A DNA stretch of 64,000 bases, from contig NZ_BMSA01000016.1 of assembly GCF_014648915.1 (NCBI RefSeq), positions 62,001-126,000 of the forward strand. The letters are read 5' to 3'. The notes beneath the pieces are model-generated. The model ran no database searches and had not been told where the DNA came from. It saw nothing but the letters and a program-made list of their open reading frames with translations. The translations under genes and the position numbers were made by a program. This DNA comes from Streptomyces phaeofaciens. Its GTDB lineage: Bacteria > Actinomycetota > Actinomycetes > Streptomycetales > Streptomycetaceae. This document shows, one piece after another, positions 39,702 through 47,832 of the stretch (position 1 is the stretch's first letter; each line of letters opens with the position of its first letter).

Positions 39702-41351
39702 ATGCCTCCCACGCTCGCCTCGCTCGTCCACCATTCCGCGCTGAAACTGACCGTGCGGGCGGGCGGGGACCGCCTGGACGTGCCGGTGCGGTGGGCGCAC
39801 GTCAGCGAGCTGGCGGACCCCGTGCCGTACATGGAGGGCGGGGAGCTGCTGCTGATCACCGCGCTGAAGCTGGACGCGGAGGACCCGCAGGCCATGCGGC
39901 GCTATGTGAAGCGCCTGGCGGGGGCCGGGGTGGTCGGGCTGGGCTTCGCCGTCGGGGTCAACTACGAGGAGATCCCCGAGGCGCTCGTCGAGGCCGCCGA
40001 ACAGGAGGGGCTGCCGCTGCTGGAGGTGCCCCGGCGCACCCCGTTCCTCGCGATCAGCAAGGCGGTGTCGGCGGCGATCGCGGCGGACCAGTACCGGGCG
40101 GTGACGGCCGGGTTCGCGGCTCAGCGGGAGCTGACGAAGCAGGCGCTGGCGGACGGCCCCGAGGGGCTGCTGGCCGCGCTCGCCGCGCAGGTCGACGGCT
40201 GGGCGGCGCTGTACGACGCCTCGGGCGCCGTCGTCGCGGCCGCGCCGGACTGGGCGGTGCGGCGGGCGGCCCGGCTGACGGCGGAGGTGGAACGGCTGCG
40301 CGAGCGGGCGGCGCCGGCCTCGGCGGTGGTCGGCGGCCCGGACGCCGAGCACGACGACCGGGTCGAGCTGCACTCCCTGGGCACCGGCCGGCGCCCGCGC
40401 GCCGCGCTCGCGGTCGGTACGGCGGCGGCGCCGGGCACGGCGGAGCGGTACGCCGTGCACTCGGCGATCGCCCTGCTCACCCTCACCACCGAACGCTCCC
40501 GCTCGCTGCACGCGGCGGAGCAGCGGATCGGCGCGGCGGTGCTGCGGATGCTGCTGGCGAGCGAACCGGACCATGCGCGGGCCGTCGCCGGCGGCCTGTA
40601 CGGCGCGCTGCTCGACGCGCCGTTCCGGGTGATCGTGGCCGAGCCGTCCTCGGCGGCGGGCCGGGCGCAGGCCGAGGGAGCGGAACGCGTGGCCGGGAGG
40701 GTGTCCGGCGGGGCGGCCGCCGAGCCGGCCGGGGACGCGCTCGGCGGGCTCGCCGAGGCCGTCGAGTCGGCGGCCGCCCGGTCCGGCGAGACGGTGCTGG
40801 TGGTACCCGAGGGCGAGCGGCTGGTGGTGCTGGCGGCGGACGGGGGCGCGGCGGTCACGGCGGCCACACGGTACGCGACGGCGCTGGAGGGGGCGCGGGC
40901 GGCGGGCGAGAACCGCGAGGAGGACGAGCCGGTCGTCGGGCTGTCGGCGCCGGCCGGGCCGATCGCGGCGGCCACGGCGTACAAGCAGGCCGAGCAGGCG
41001 CTGTCGGTGGCGCGGCGCAGGGGCCGGGTGTTCGTGGAGCACGAGCAGGTCGCGGCGGGCTCCGTGCTGCCGCTGCTGGCGGACGACGCGGTCCGGGCGT
41101 TCGCGGACGGTCTGCTGCGGGCGCTGCACGAGCACGACGCGACCGGCCGAGGCGATCTGGTCGCCTCGCTGCGCGCCTGGCTCTCGCGGCACGGCCAGTG
41201 GGACGCGGCGGCGGCCGAACTGGGCGTCCACCGGCACACCCTGCGCTACCGGATGCGGCGCGTGGAGGAGATCCTGGGCCGCTCGCTCGACGACCCGGAC
41301 GTCCGGATGGAGCTGTGGCTGGCGCTGAAGGCGACGGCGCCGGACCGCTGA
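39702..41351 (+). CDS. PucR-family transcriptional regulator
   Basis: The protein has 549 aa. The N-terminal PucR sensor domain is clear (LVHHSALKLTVRAGG, WAHVSELADPVPYMEGGELLLITALKL, then GVVGLGFAVGVNYEEIPEALVEAAEQEGLPLLEVP). A central GGDEF-like region follows. The C-terminal HTH (about 500-535) is WDAAAAELGVHRHTLRYRMRRVEEILG. In Streptomyces a PucR-like protein is known to control polyamine utilisation genes, and this gene lies between gabT and a polyamine operon. I therefore infer a role in polyamine or GABA metabolism. Tandem palindromic repeats lie directly upstream. The distance to the operon start (8 kb) means regulation in trans. Confidence 0.88.
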   Translation: MPPTLASLVHHSALKLTVRAGGDRLDVPVRWAHVSELADPVPYMEGGELLLITALKLDAEDPQAMRRYVKRLAGAGVVGLGFAVGVNYEEIPEALVEAAEQEGLPLLEVPRRTPFLAISKAVSAAIAADQYRAVTAGFAAQRELTKQALADGPEGLLAALAAQVDGWAALYDASGAVVAAAPDWAVRRAARLTAEVERLRERAAPASAVVGGPDAEHDDRVELHSLGTGRRPRAALAVGTAAAPGTAERYAVHSAIALLTLTTERSRSLHAAEQRIGAAVLRMLLASEPDHARAVAGGLYGALLDAPFRVIVAEPSSAAGRAQAEGAERVAGRVSGGAAAEPAGDALGGLAEAVESAAARSGETVLVVPEGERLVVLAADGGAAVTAATRYATALEGARAAGENREEDEPVVGLSAPAGPIAAATAYKQAEQALSVARRRGRVFVEHEQVAAGSVLPLLADDAVRAFADGLLRALHEHDATGRGDLVASLRAWLSRHGQWDAAAAELGVHRHTLRYRMRRVEEILGRSLDDPDVRMELWLALKATAPDR

Positions 41352-41512
41352 CCGACGCCGCCTGACGGGTCGCCGCCCCGCGGGGTCCGCGCCGGCCGCA
41401 CGGGCGGCCGACGTGAGGTGACCGGCTGCGCCTCCCGGTCGGGGGCGTGGCGGTGTGGGGCCCCGACCAGGTCGGTGGCCGGGACAGGCTCGTCCGCACG
41501 GCCGGTCGTCTC

Positions 41513-41592
41513 CGCCCGGCCAGGATCCACCGGTCGTCCCCGCCCGGCCAGGATCCACGGGTCGACCTCGCCCGGCCGGGATCCGGACGGCA
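41513..41592. repeat. Three imperfect 24-bp tandem repeats, period 28
   Basis: Units beginning CGCCCGGCCAGGATCC start at 41513 and 41541, and a third with one change (CGCCCGGCCGGGATCC) at 41569, each about 24 bases with four-base spacers. They occupy the gap between the convergent PucR gene (ends 41351) and the 41597 gene. Each unit contains the palindrome GGATCC next to a CCGG-rich arm. No coding explanation is evident. Confidence 0.65.
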
Positions 41593-41596
41593 GGCC

Positions 41597-42049
41597 CTAC
41601 TCGTCCGTTCCGCGGGCCAGGCTCGCCGCCGCCTCGTGCATGGCGAGTTCGAGGAGCGCCGGGTCGGTCAGGGTGCCGGACCCGTCGGGCTGCACCAGCC
41701 AGCGGACGCCACGGGTGGAGCGGCCCGGGTACGGCACGACGATCCAGGTGCCGGCGCCGGCCGTGCGGATGCCGGTGCCGATCCAGCGGGCGGCCGTGCC
41801 GGGCGGCACGAGGAACCCCATGCGGTCGTCCCCGAAGTCGACGAGCACGGGGCCCGGCCGGTCGAGGATGCGGGTGAGCACGTCGAGCGTGGGGTAGCCG
41901 AGTTCACCCGGCAGGATGAGTACGTCCCAGGCCCTGCCCGCCGGCAGCAGCGCCACCCCCAGGGGGTTGCGCTCCCATTCCCAGCGGCAGGACTCGGGAT
42001 CCGGTGCGACGGATGCCAGCCATTCGACCGCCGTCTTCGCCCCAGCCAT
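41597..42049 (-). CDS. Conserved-looking hypothetical protein, possibly a small prim-pol-like domain
   Basis: The soluble protein (150 aa) has strongly coding base composition and a clear GGAGGT site before the ATG at 42049. Motif-like parts are WLASVAPDPESCRWEWERNP, VALLPAGRAWDVLILPG, VLVDFGDDRMGFLVPPGTA and LVQPDGSGTLTDPALLELAMHEAA. The pattern faintly resembles the N-terminal half of bifunctional primase-polymerase domains annotated in Streptomyces, but the catalytic acidic motif is not evident, so function is unknown. It follows the FAD oxidase gene, separated by a large hairpin that covers its ribosome site. It could be a regulatory or accessory part of the polyamine operon. Confidence 0.6.
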   Translation of the reverse strand: MAGAKTAVEWLASVAPDPESCRWEWERNPLGVALLPAGRAWDVLILPGELGYPTLDVLTRILDRPGPVLVDFGDDRMGFLVPPGTAARWIGTGIRTAGAGTWIVVPYPGRSTRGVRWLVQPDGSGTLTDPALLELAMHEAAASLARGTDE

Positions 42050-42053
42050 GAGA

Positions 42054-42108
42054 AGACCTCCCTCTCTCCCGTGGACGCGGACGCGCCACGAGGGGGAGAG
42101 GGAGGTCT
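42054..42108 (-). promoter_or_regulatory. Large hairpin masking the ribosome site of the 41597 gene
   Basis: AGACCTCCCTCTC (42054-42066) pairs perfectly with GAGAGGGAGGTCT (42096-42108). After a one-base bulge CCC (42068-42070) pairs with GGG (42093-42095), and GTGG (42071-42074) pairs with CCAC (42086-42089). On the minus-strand RNA the Shine-Dalgarno GGGAGGT lies inside the stem, ending a few bases before the ATG at 42049. It could attenuate read-through from the FAD oxidase gene or control translation. Confidence 0.65.
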
Positions 42109-42145
42109 CCGGTGAGCATTACGCGGGTTGCGACACCCCGTTGAA

Positions 42146-42159
42146 GTGACCCGGGTCAC
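42146..42159. promoter_or_regulatory. 14-bp palindrome GTGACCCGGGTCAC
   Basis: A perfect palindrome lies in the 131-base gap between the FAD oxidase stop (42181) and the 41597 gene. Its GTGA-N6-TCAC form matches the CRP-type consensus, and Streptomyces encodes a CRP protein. It may be an operator for the downstream gene, or chance in GC-rich DNA. Confidence 0.4.
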
Positions 42160-42180
42160 ATTCCGTCGGGGCGGGCGGGG

Positions 42181-43620
42181 TCAGCTGTCGAATCCGAGGC
42201 CCAGCCGGTCCATGGTCCGCAGCCACAGGTTGCGCCGCCCGGCCTGCGCGTCGGCCCGCGCCAGCGACCACTTGGTGAGCGCGATGCCGGTCCAGGCGAA
42301 CGGCTCGGGCGGGAAGGGCAGCGGCTTGCGGCGGACCATCTCCAGCCGGGTGCGCTCGGTGCTCTCCCCCGACAGCAGGTCCAGCATCACCTCGGCGCCG
42401 AACCGGGTCGCGCCGACGCCCAGCCCGGTGTAGCCGGCCGCGTAGGCGACCTTGCCCTGGTGTGCCGTGCCGAAGAACGCCGAGAAGCGTGAGCAGGTGT
42501 CGATCGCGCCGCCCCACGCGTGCGAGAAGCGGACGCCCTCCAGCTGCGGGAAGCAGGTGAAGAAGTGCCCGGCGAGCTTGGCGTACGTCTCCGGCCGGTC
42601 GTCGTACTCGGCGCGCACCCGGCCGCCGTACGGGTAGATGGCGTCGTACCCGCCCCACAGGATCCGGTTGTCGGCGGACAGCCGGAAGTAGTGGAACTGG
42701 TTGGCGGAGTCGCCGAGCCCCTGGCGGTTCTTCCAGCCGATCGCGCCGAGCTGTTCGGCGCTGAGCGGTTCGGTCATCAGGGCGTAGTCGTAGACCGGGA
42801 CGGTGTACGCCCGCACCCGCTTGACCAGGTTGGGGAAGATGTTCGTGCCGAGCGCGACGTGCCGGGCGTGGACGCGTCCGTACGGGGTGCGGACGGCCAT
42901 GCCGGCGCCGTACGGCTTCAGCGTCAGGGCCGGGGTGTGCTCGTAGACGCGGACGCCGAGGCGGACGCAGGCCTGCTTCAGGCCCCAGGCGAGCTTGGCG
43001 GGGTGGAGCATGGCCACACCCCTGCGGTCGTACAGGCCCGCCTCGAAGGTGGGCGAGGCGACCTGTTCGCGGACCGCGTCGGCGTCGAGGAACTCGATGC
43101 CGACGGCGAGACCCTTGCGCTCGATCTCCTCGTACCAGTCGCGCAGTTCCCACGCCTGGTAGGTCTCGGTCGCGACGTCGATCTCACCGGTGCGCTCGAA
43201 GTCGCAGTCGATGCCGTGCCGGGCGATCGCCGCCTCGATCTCGTCGAGGTTGCGCGCGCCCAGCTCCTGGAGCGTGTGGATCTCGTCGGGCCAGCGGGCG
43301 AGCCCGTTGGGCAGCCCGTGGGTGAGGGAGGCCGCGCAGAAGCCTCCGTTGCGGCCCGAGGCGGCCCAGCCCACCTCGCGGCCCTCCAGCAGCACCACGT
43401 CCCGCTGCGGCTCGCGCTCCTTGGCGACGAGCGCGGTCCACAGTCCGCTGTACCCGCCGCCGACGACCAGCAGATCGCAGGTCTCGGCGCCGGTGAGCGC
43501 GGGCTCGGGGTGGGGCTTGCCGGGATCTTCCAGCCAGTACGGGACCGGCTGCGCTTCGGAAAGCGACCGCATCCAGTTGTCGTTGTTCTCAGTGCCACGG
43601 CTCATGGCGCTTGGGGCCAT
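42181..43620 (-). CDS. FAD-dependent amine oxidoreductase (DAO/PuuB-like)
   Basis: This flavoprotein (479 aa) has the dinucleotide-binding motif LLVVGGGYSGLWTALVAKE (about 50-68), then LLEGREVGWAASGRNGGF, a typical D-amino-acid-oxidase-family second motif. C-terminal parts include WGGAIDTCSRF and AGYTGLGVGATRFGAEVM. PuuB-type members oxidise gamma-glutamylputrescine or related amines to aldehydes. The aldehyde dehydrogenase at the head of the operon would take the product. The ATG at 43620 has GGGAG eight bases upstream. It is 22 bases after potC and probably co-transcribed. Confidence 0.88.
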   Translation of the reverse strand: MAPSAMSRGTENNDNWMRSLSEAQPVPYWLEDPGKPHPEPALTGAETCDLLVVGGGYSGLWTALVAKEREPQRDVVLLEGREVGWAASGRNGGFCAASLTHGLPNGLARWPDEIHTLQELGARNLDEIEAAIARHGIDCDFERTGEIDVATETYQAWELRDWYEEIERKGLAVGIEFLDADAVREQVASPTFEAGLYDRRGVAMLHPAKLAWGLKQACVRLGVRVYEHTPALTLKPYGAGMAVRTPYGRVHARHVALGTNIFPNLVKRVRAYTVPVYDYALMTEPLSAEQLGAIGWKNRQGLGDSANQFHYFRLSADNRILWGGYDAIYPYGGRVRAEYDDRPETYAKLAGHFFTCFPQLEGVRFSHAWGGAIDTCSRFSAFFGTAHQGKVAYAAGYTGLGVGATRFGAEVMLDLLSGESTERTRLEMVRRKPLPFPPEPFAWTGIALTKWSLARADAQAGRRNLWLRTMDRLGLGFDS

Positions 43621-43642
43621 GATTTCAACTCCCTACAGGGGC

Positions 43643-44443
43643 TTATGCCTTTTGTCTGTTACGGCGATTGCTGATGACCATCGAGGTCAGGACGAACAGT
43701 ACGGCGACGAGGAACATGGCCGTACCGATGACATTGATCTGAACGGGTGTGCCGCGCTGCGCCGAACCCCAGACGAACATGGGGAAGGTGACGGTCGAGC
43801 CCGCGTTGAAATTGGTGATGATGAAATCGTCGAAGGAGAGCGCGAAGGCGAGCAGCGCGCCCGCGGCGATTCCGGGGGCCGCGATCGGCAGGGTGACCCG
43901 CAGGAACGTCTGCGCCGGGCCGGCGTAGAGGTCCTGGGCCGCCTGTTCCAGTCGCGGGTCCATCGACATGACACGCGCCTTGACGGCCGTCACGACGAAG
44001 CTGAGGCAGAACATGATGTGGGCGATCAGGACCGTCCAGAAACCCAACTGAGCACCCAGGTTGAGGAACAGGGTGAGCAGCGAGGCGGCCATGACGACCT
44101 CGGGCATGGCCATGGGCAGGAAGATCAGCGAGTTGACGGCGCCCCGCGCGCGGAAGCGGTAACGGACCAGCGCGAAGGCGATCATCGTGCCGAGGACGGT
44201 CGCGCCGAGCGTCGCCCAGAACGCGATCTGCAGGCTGAGCGACAGCGAGCCGCACATTCCGGCGACACCGCAGGGGTCTTTCCAGGCTTCGGTGGAGAAC
44301 TGCTGCCACTGATAGTTGAAGCGCCCCTTCGGCTTGTTGAAGGAGAACACCGTGACCACGACATTGGGCAGCAGCAGATAGCCGAGGGTCAGAAGTCCCG
44401 CGATGACGACCAGGTTGCGCCTGAACCAGTTGACGAAGGGCAT
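43643..44443 (-). CDS. potC: Spermidine/putrescine ABC permease PotC-like
   Basis: The protein (266 aa) has about six transmembrane segments. The N-terminus LVVIAGLLTLGYLLLPNVVVTVFSFNKPKGRFNYQW is typical of PotC and PotI, in which VFSFN is conserved. The EAA loop reads EQAAQDLYAGPAQTFLRVTLPIAAPGI. It pairs with the upstream permease; the TAA of that gene directly abuts this ATG (TAAATG). It forms half of the membrane channel for polyamine uptake. Confidence 0.9.
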   Translation of the reverse strand: MPFVNWFRRNLVVIAGLLTLGYLLLPNVVVTVFSFNKPKGRFNYQWQQFSTEAWKDPCGVAGMCGSLSLSLQIAFWATLGATVLGTMIAFALVRYRFRARGAVNSLIFLPMAMPEVVMAASLLTLFLNLGAQLGFWTVLIAHIMFCLSFVVTAVKARVMSMDPRLEQAAQDLYAGPAQTFLRVTLPIAAPGIAAGALLAFALSFDDFIITNFNAGSTVTFPMFVWGSAQRGTPVQINVIGTAMFLVAVLFVLTSMVISNRRNRQKA

Positions 44444-45373
44444 TTAGACCAGATCCTCCGTCCCCGACCTGCGGATGTAGAAGGTGACCATGAAAAGAAT
44501 CGCGGCCATGAGGATGAAGGAGAGGGCCGCTGCCGTCGGGTAGTCCAGGACGCGCAGGAACTGCGTCTGGATCACGTTTCCGATCATGCGGGTGTCGGTC
44601 GAGCCGAGGAGTTCGGCGTTCACGTAGTCGCCGGCCGCCGGGATGAAGGTCAGCAGCGTGCCGGAGACGACACCCGGCATCGACAGCGGGAAGGTGACCT
44701 TGCGGAAGGTGGTGATCGGCCGGGCGTACAGATCGCCGGCCGCCTCGTGCAGCCGCCCGTCGATGCGCTCCAGCGAGGTGTAGAGCGGCAGGACCATGAA
44801 CGGCAGGAAGTTGTACGTCAGACCGCACACGACCGCGAGCGGTGTGGCGAGGACCCGGTCCCCGGCGGTCCAGCCGAGCCAGCTGGTGACGTCCAGGACG
44901 TGCAGCGTGTTGAGGACGCCGACGACCGGCCCGGAGTCCGCGAGGATCGTCTTCCAGGCGAGGGTGCGGATCAGGAAGCTGGTGAAGAACGGCGCGATCA
45001 CCAGGATCATGATCAGGTTCCGCCAGCGGCCGGCGCGGAACGCGATCAGATAGGCCAGCGGATAGCCCAGCACCAGGCACAGGACCGTGGCGGAGGCCGC
45101 GTAGAGCACCGAGCGCAGGAACTGCGGCCAGTACTCGCTCAGCGCGTCCCAGTAGGTCGCGAAGTGCCAGGTGACCTTGTAGCCCTCCTCCAGGGAGCCC
45201 GTCTGCACGGACGTGGAGGCCTGGTAGATCATCGGCAGCGCGAAGAAGACGAGCAGCCAGAGCAGTCCGGGCAGCAGCAGCCAGTACGGCGTCCAGCGGC
45301 CCCGCTTGCGGGGTGGCTTCTTCTCGGCGGCCGTGGGGGCCAGAGGCGGGGGCGCCTCGGTGAGCGTCGCCAT
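44444..45373 (-). CDS. potB: Spermidine/putrescine ABC permease PotB-like
   Basis: The protein has 309 aa. A short charged N-terminus is followed by six predicted transmembrane segments (WLLLPGLLWLLVFFALPMIYQ first). The EAA-type loop EAAGDLYARPITTFRKVTFPLSMPGVVSG contacts the ATPase. The ATG at 45373 shares one base with the stop of the ATPase gene (TGATG), so translation is probably coupled. It is the second channel subunit of the polyamine importer. Confidence 0.9.
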   Translation of the reverse strand: MATLTEAPPPLAPTAAEKKPPRKRGRWTPYWLLLPGLLWLLVFFALPMIYQASTSVQTGSLEEGYKVTWHFATYWDALSEYWPQFLRSVLYAASATVLCLVLGYPLAYLIAFRAGRWRNLIMILVIAPFFTSFLIRTLAWKTILADSGPVVGVLNTLHVLDVTSWLGWTAGDRVLATPLAVVCGLTYNFLPFMVLPLYTSLERIDGRLHEAAGDLYARPITTFRKVTFPLSMPGVVSGTLLTFIPAAGDYVNAELLGSTDTRMIGNVIQTQFLRVLDYPTAAALSFILMAAILFMVTFYIRRSGTEDLV

Positions 45374-46533
45374 CAGACCGCCGCCTCTTCCTGGATGCCG
45401 GCGTCGATGTCCTGGGCCGCGTCGAGCCCGAAGGTGTGGGCGGGACTCCAGTGCAGGACCACGTCGGCGCCGGGGACCAGCCGGGCGTCGCGCTCGATGT
45501 TCTGGGCGTAGACCTCGAACTCGGGGCAGACCTGGCTGTCGATGACGTACTGGGTGGAGACGCCGATGAACGACGAGTGGGCGATCCTGCCGGTGATCCG
45601 GTTGCGGTTCTCGGGTATCTCACCCGCCGCGTCGGCGTGGACCAGCGAGATCTTCTCCGGACGGACGCCGACCAGCACCTTGCCGCCGGCCGTGGTGGGC
45701 GCGGAGCAGCGGGCCTCGGGCAGGACCAGCTTGCCGCCGCCCGCCTTGAGGACGATGTCGTCCCCGCTCTTGGTGTCCACCTCGGCCTCGATGAGGTTGG
45801 AGGTGCCGAGGAAGTTGGCGACGAACGTGGTCTGCGGGTTCTCGTACAGGTCCGCGGGCGAGCCGAGCTGTTCGACACGGCCCGCGTTCATCACCGCGAC
45901 CGTGTCGGCCATCGTCATGGCCTCCTCCTGGTCGTGGGTGACGTGCACGAAGGTGATGCCGACCTCGGTCTGGATGCGCTTGAGCTCCAGCTGCATCTGG
46001 CGGCGCAGCTTGAGGTCGAGGGCGCCGAGGGGCTCGTCGAGGAGGAGCACCTTCGGGTGGTTGATGAGCGCGCGGGCCACGGCGACGCGCTGCTGCTGGC
46101 CGCCGGAGAGCTGGTGCGGCTTCTTGCGCGCCTGCTCACCGAGCTGGACCAGCTCCAGCATGTCCTCGACCTGCTTCTTCACGCTCTTGATGCCGCGCCG
46201 GCGCAGGCCGAAGGCGACGTTCTCGAAGATGTCGAGGTGCGGGAAGAGGGCGTAGGACTGGAAGACGGTGTTCACCGGGCGCTTGTACGGCGGGAGGGCC
46301 GTGACGTCCTGGTCGCCGAGGTGGACGGTGCCGGCGGAAGGTTCCTCCAGGCCGGCGATCATGCGCAGGGTGGTGGTCTTGCCGCAGCCGGAGGCGCCGA
46401 GCAGGGCGAAGAACGAGCCCTGCGGGACGGTCAGGTCCAGCGGATGGACGGCGGTGAAGGAGCCGTAGGTCTTGCTGATGCCGGACAGACGGACGTCGCC
46501 GCTGCCGTTGTCGGTGGTCTTCATCGTCGTCAC
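45373..46533 (-). CDS. potA: Spermidine/putrescine ABC transporter ATPase PotA-like
   Basis: The protein has 386 aa. Walker A is GASGCGKT (46-53), the Q-loop region is NTVFQSYALFPHLDI, the signature is HQLSGGQQQR, and Walker B is VLLLDEPLGALD. A C-terminal TOBE-like regulatory domain (about 250-386) includes VLVGVRPEKISLV. It energises the importer from the cytoplasmic side. I place the start at the GTG at 46533, which overlaps the stop of the binding-protein gene (GTGA); the ATG at 46524 is an alternative that loses three residues. Confidence 0.93.
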   Translation of the reverse strand: MTTMKTTDNGSGDVRLSGISKTYGSFTAVHPLDLTVPQGSFFALLGASGCGKTTTLRMIAGLEEPSAGTVHLGDQDVTALPPYKRPVNTVFQSYALFPHLDIFENVAFGLRRRGIKSVKKQVEDMLELVQLGEQARKKPHQLSGGQQQRVAVARALINHPKVLLLDEPLGALDLKLRRQMQLELKRIQTEVGITFVHVTHDQEEAMTMADTVAVMNAGRVEQLGSPADLYENPQTTFVANFLGTSNLIEAEVDTKSGDDIVLKAGGGKLVLPEARCSAPTTAGGKVLVGVRPEKISLVHADAAGEIPENRNRITGRIAHSSFIGVSTQYVIDSQVCPEFEVYAQNIERDARLVPGADVVLHWSPAHTFGLDAAQDIDAGIQEEAAV

Positions 46534-47777
46534 GCCCCAGTGAGCTTCGCGAACTTCGCCTCGTAGGCCGTCTCTTCCTTCGCGCTCAGGGAGCGGAAGG
46601 CGTGGGACTTCGCCTGCATGGCCTTGTCGGGGATGATCAGCGGATTCTCCGCCGCATCCGGGTCGATCTTCGCGAGATCGTCCTTCACGCCGTCGACGGG
46701 ACAGACGTAGTTGATGTAGGCGGCCAGTTCGGCGGCCGCCGCCGGCTCGTAGTAGTAGTCGATCAGCCGCTCGGCGTTCGTCTTGTGCCGCGCCTTGTTG
46801 GGGATCAGCAGGTTGTCGCTGGAGGTCACGTAACCGCTGTCCGGGATGACGAAGTCGACGTCGGGGCTGTCCGCCTTGAGCTGGACCACGTCACCGGCCC
46901 AGGCGATACAGGCCGCGAAGTCGCCGCTGGTGATGTCGGACGTGTAGTCGTTGCCCGTGAAGCGGCGGATCTGGCCGCTGTCGACGCCCTTCTGGATCCG
47001 GGCGATGGCCGCGTCGTAGTCGTCGTCGGTGAACTTCCCCGGGTCCTTGCCCATGTCCAGCAGGGTCATGCCGATGCTGTCGCGCATCTCGGTGAGGAAG
47101 CCGACCCGGCCCTTGAGCTTGGGGTTGTCCAGCAGGTCGGAGACCGACTTCACCTCGACCCCGTCGAGCGCCTTCTTGTTGTAGGCGATGACCGTGGAGA
47201 TGCCCTGCCAGGGGTACGAGTACGCCCGGCCCGGGTCCCAGTCGGGGCTGCGGAACTGCTGCGACAGGCCCGCGTACGCGTGCGGCAGGTTGGACGGGTC
47301 CAGTTTCTGGACCCACCCCAGGCGGATCAGGCGGGCGGCCAGCCAGTCGGTGAGGACGATCAGGTCGCGGCCGGTGTCCTGGCCCGCGGCGAGCTGCGGC
47401 TTGATCTTGCCGAAGAACTCGTTGTTGTCGTTGATGTCCTCGGTGTACTTGACCTTGATCCCGGTCCGCTCGGTGAAGGCGTCGAGCGTGGGGTGGTGCT
47501 TGCCGCTGTCGTCGACGTCCATGTACTCGGTCCAGTTGGAGAAGCTGACGGTCTTCTCCTTCGCCGAGTGGTCGTCGGCGGACGTGCCGCCCTCGGTCTT
47601 GCCGGCCGCGGGTATCCCGCAGCCGCTGAGTGCCCCGAGGCCGCCCAGGGTGAGCGCGCCGCCGGCGGAGGCGCGCAGCAGCGAACGGCGGGTCATGGCG
47701 GCCCTGCCGTTGCGCAGACTGCGCCGTACGGCGGCCACTTGGGCCGGGCTCAGGCGGTCGGGCTCGTACTGCTCCAT
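46530..47777 (-). CDS. potD: Polyamine-binding lipoprotein PotD-like (Tat lipoprotein)
   Basis: The preprotein has 415 aa. After about 27 soluble residues comes TRRSLLRASAGGALTLGGLG, a twin-arginine signal, and the lipobox LSGC with C53. The mature part matches PotD/PotF binding proteins: VSFSNWTEYMDVDDSGKHHPTLDAFTERTGIKVKY, TDWLAARLIRLGWVQKLD, and YPWQGISTVIAYNKKAL. It captures putrescine or spermidine for the importer. The ATG at 47777 has AAAGGG about ten bases upstream. It follows the aldehyde dehydrogenase gene by 55 bases. Confidence 0.92.
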   Translation of the reverse strand: MEQYEPDRLSPAQVAAVRRSLRNGRAAMTRRSLLRASAGGALTLGGLGALSGCGIPAAGKTEGGTSADDHSAKEKTVSFSNWTEYMDVDDSGKHHPTLDAFTERTGIKVKYTEDINDNNEFFGKIKPQLAAGQDTGRDLIVLTDWLAARLIRLGWVQKLDPSNLPHAYAGLSQQFRSPDWDPGRAYSYPWQGISTVIAYNKKALDGVEVKSVSDLLDNPKLKGRVGFLTEMRDSIGMTLLDMGKDPGKFTDDDYDAAIARIQKGVDSGQIRRFTGNDYTSDITSGDFAACIAWAGDVVQLKADSPDVDFVIPDSGYVTSSDNLLIPNKARHKTNAERLIDYYYEPAAAAELAAYINYVCPVDGVKDDLAKIDPDAAENPLIIPDKAMQAKSHAFRSLSAKEETAYEAKFAKLTGA

Positions 47778-47832
47778 GCGCGTGGTGCCCTTTCGGGAGG
47801 TCCGGCCGTGGTCGTCGGCCGATCGTCGTCGC

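Noticed and set aside
41513..41592. CRISPR array
   Set aside because: Only three copies, spacers of four bases and imperfect repeats. No cas genes lie nearby. The same holds for the 22-bp repeat at 51297 and the 26-bp period repeat at 39601.
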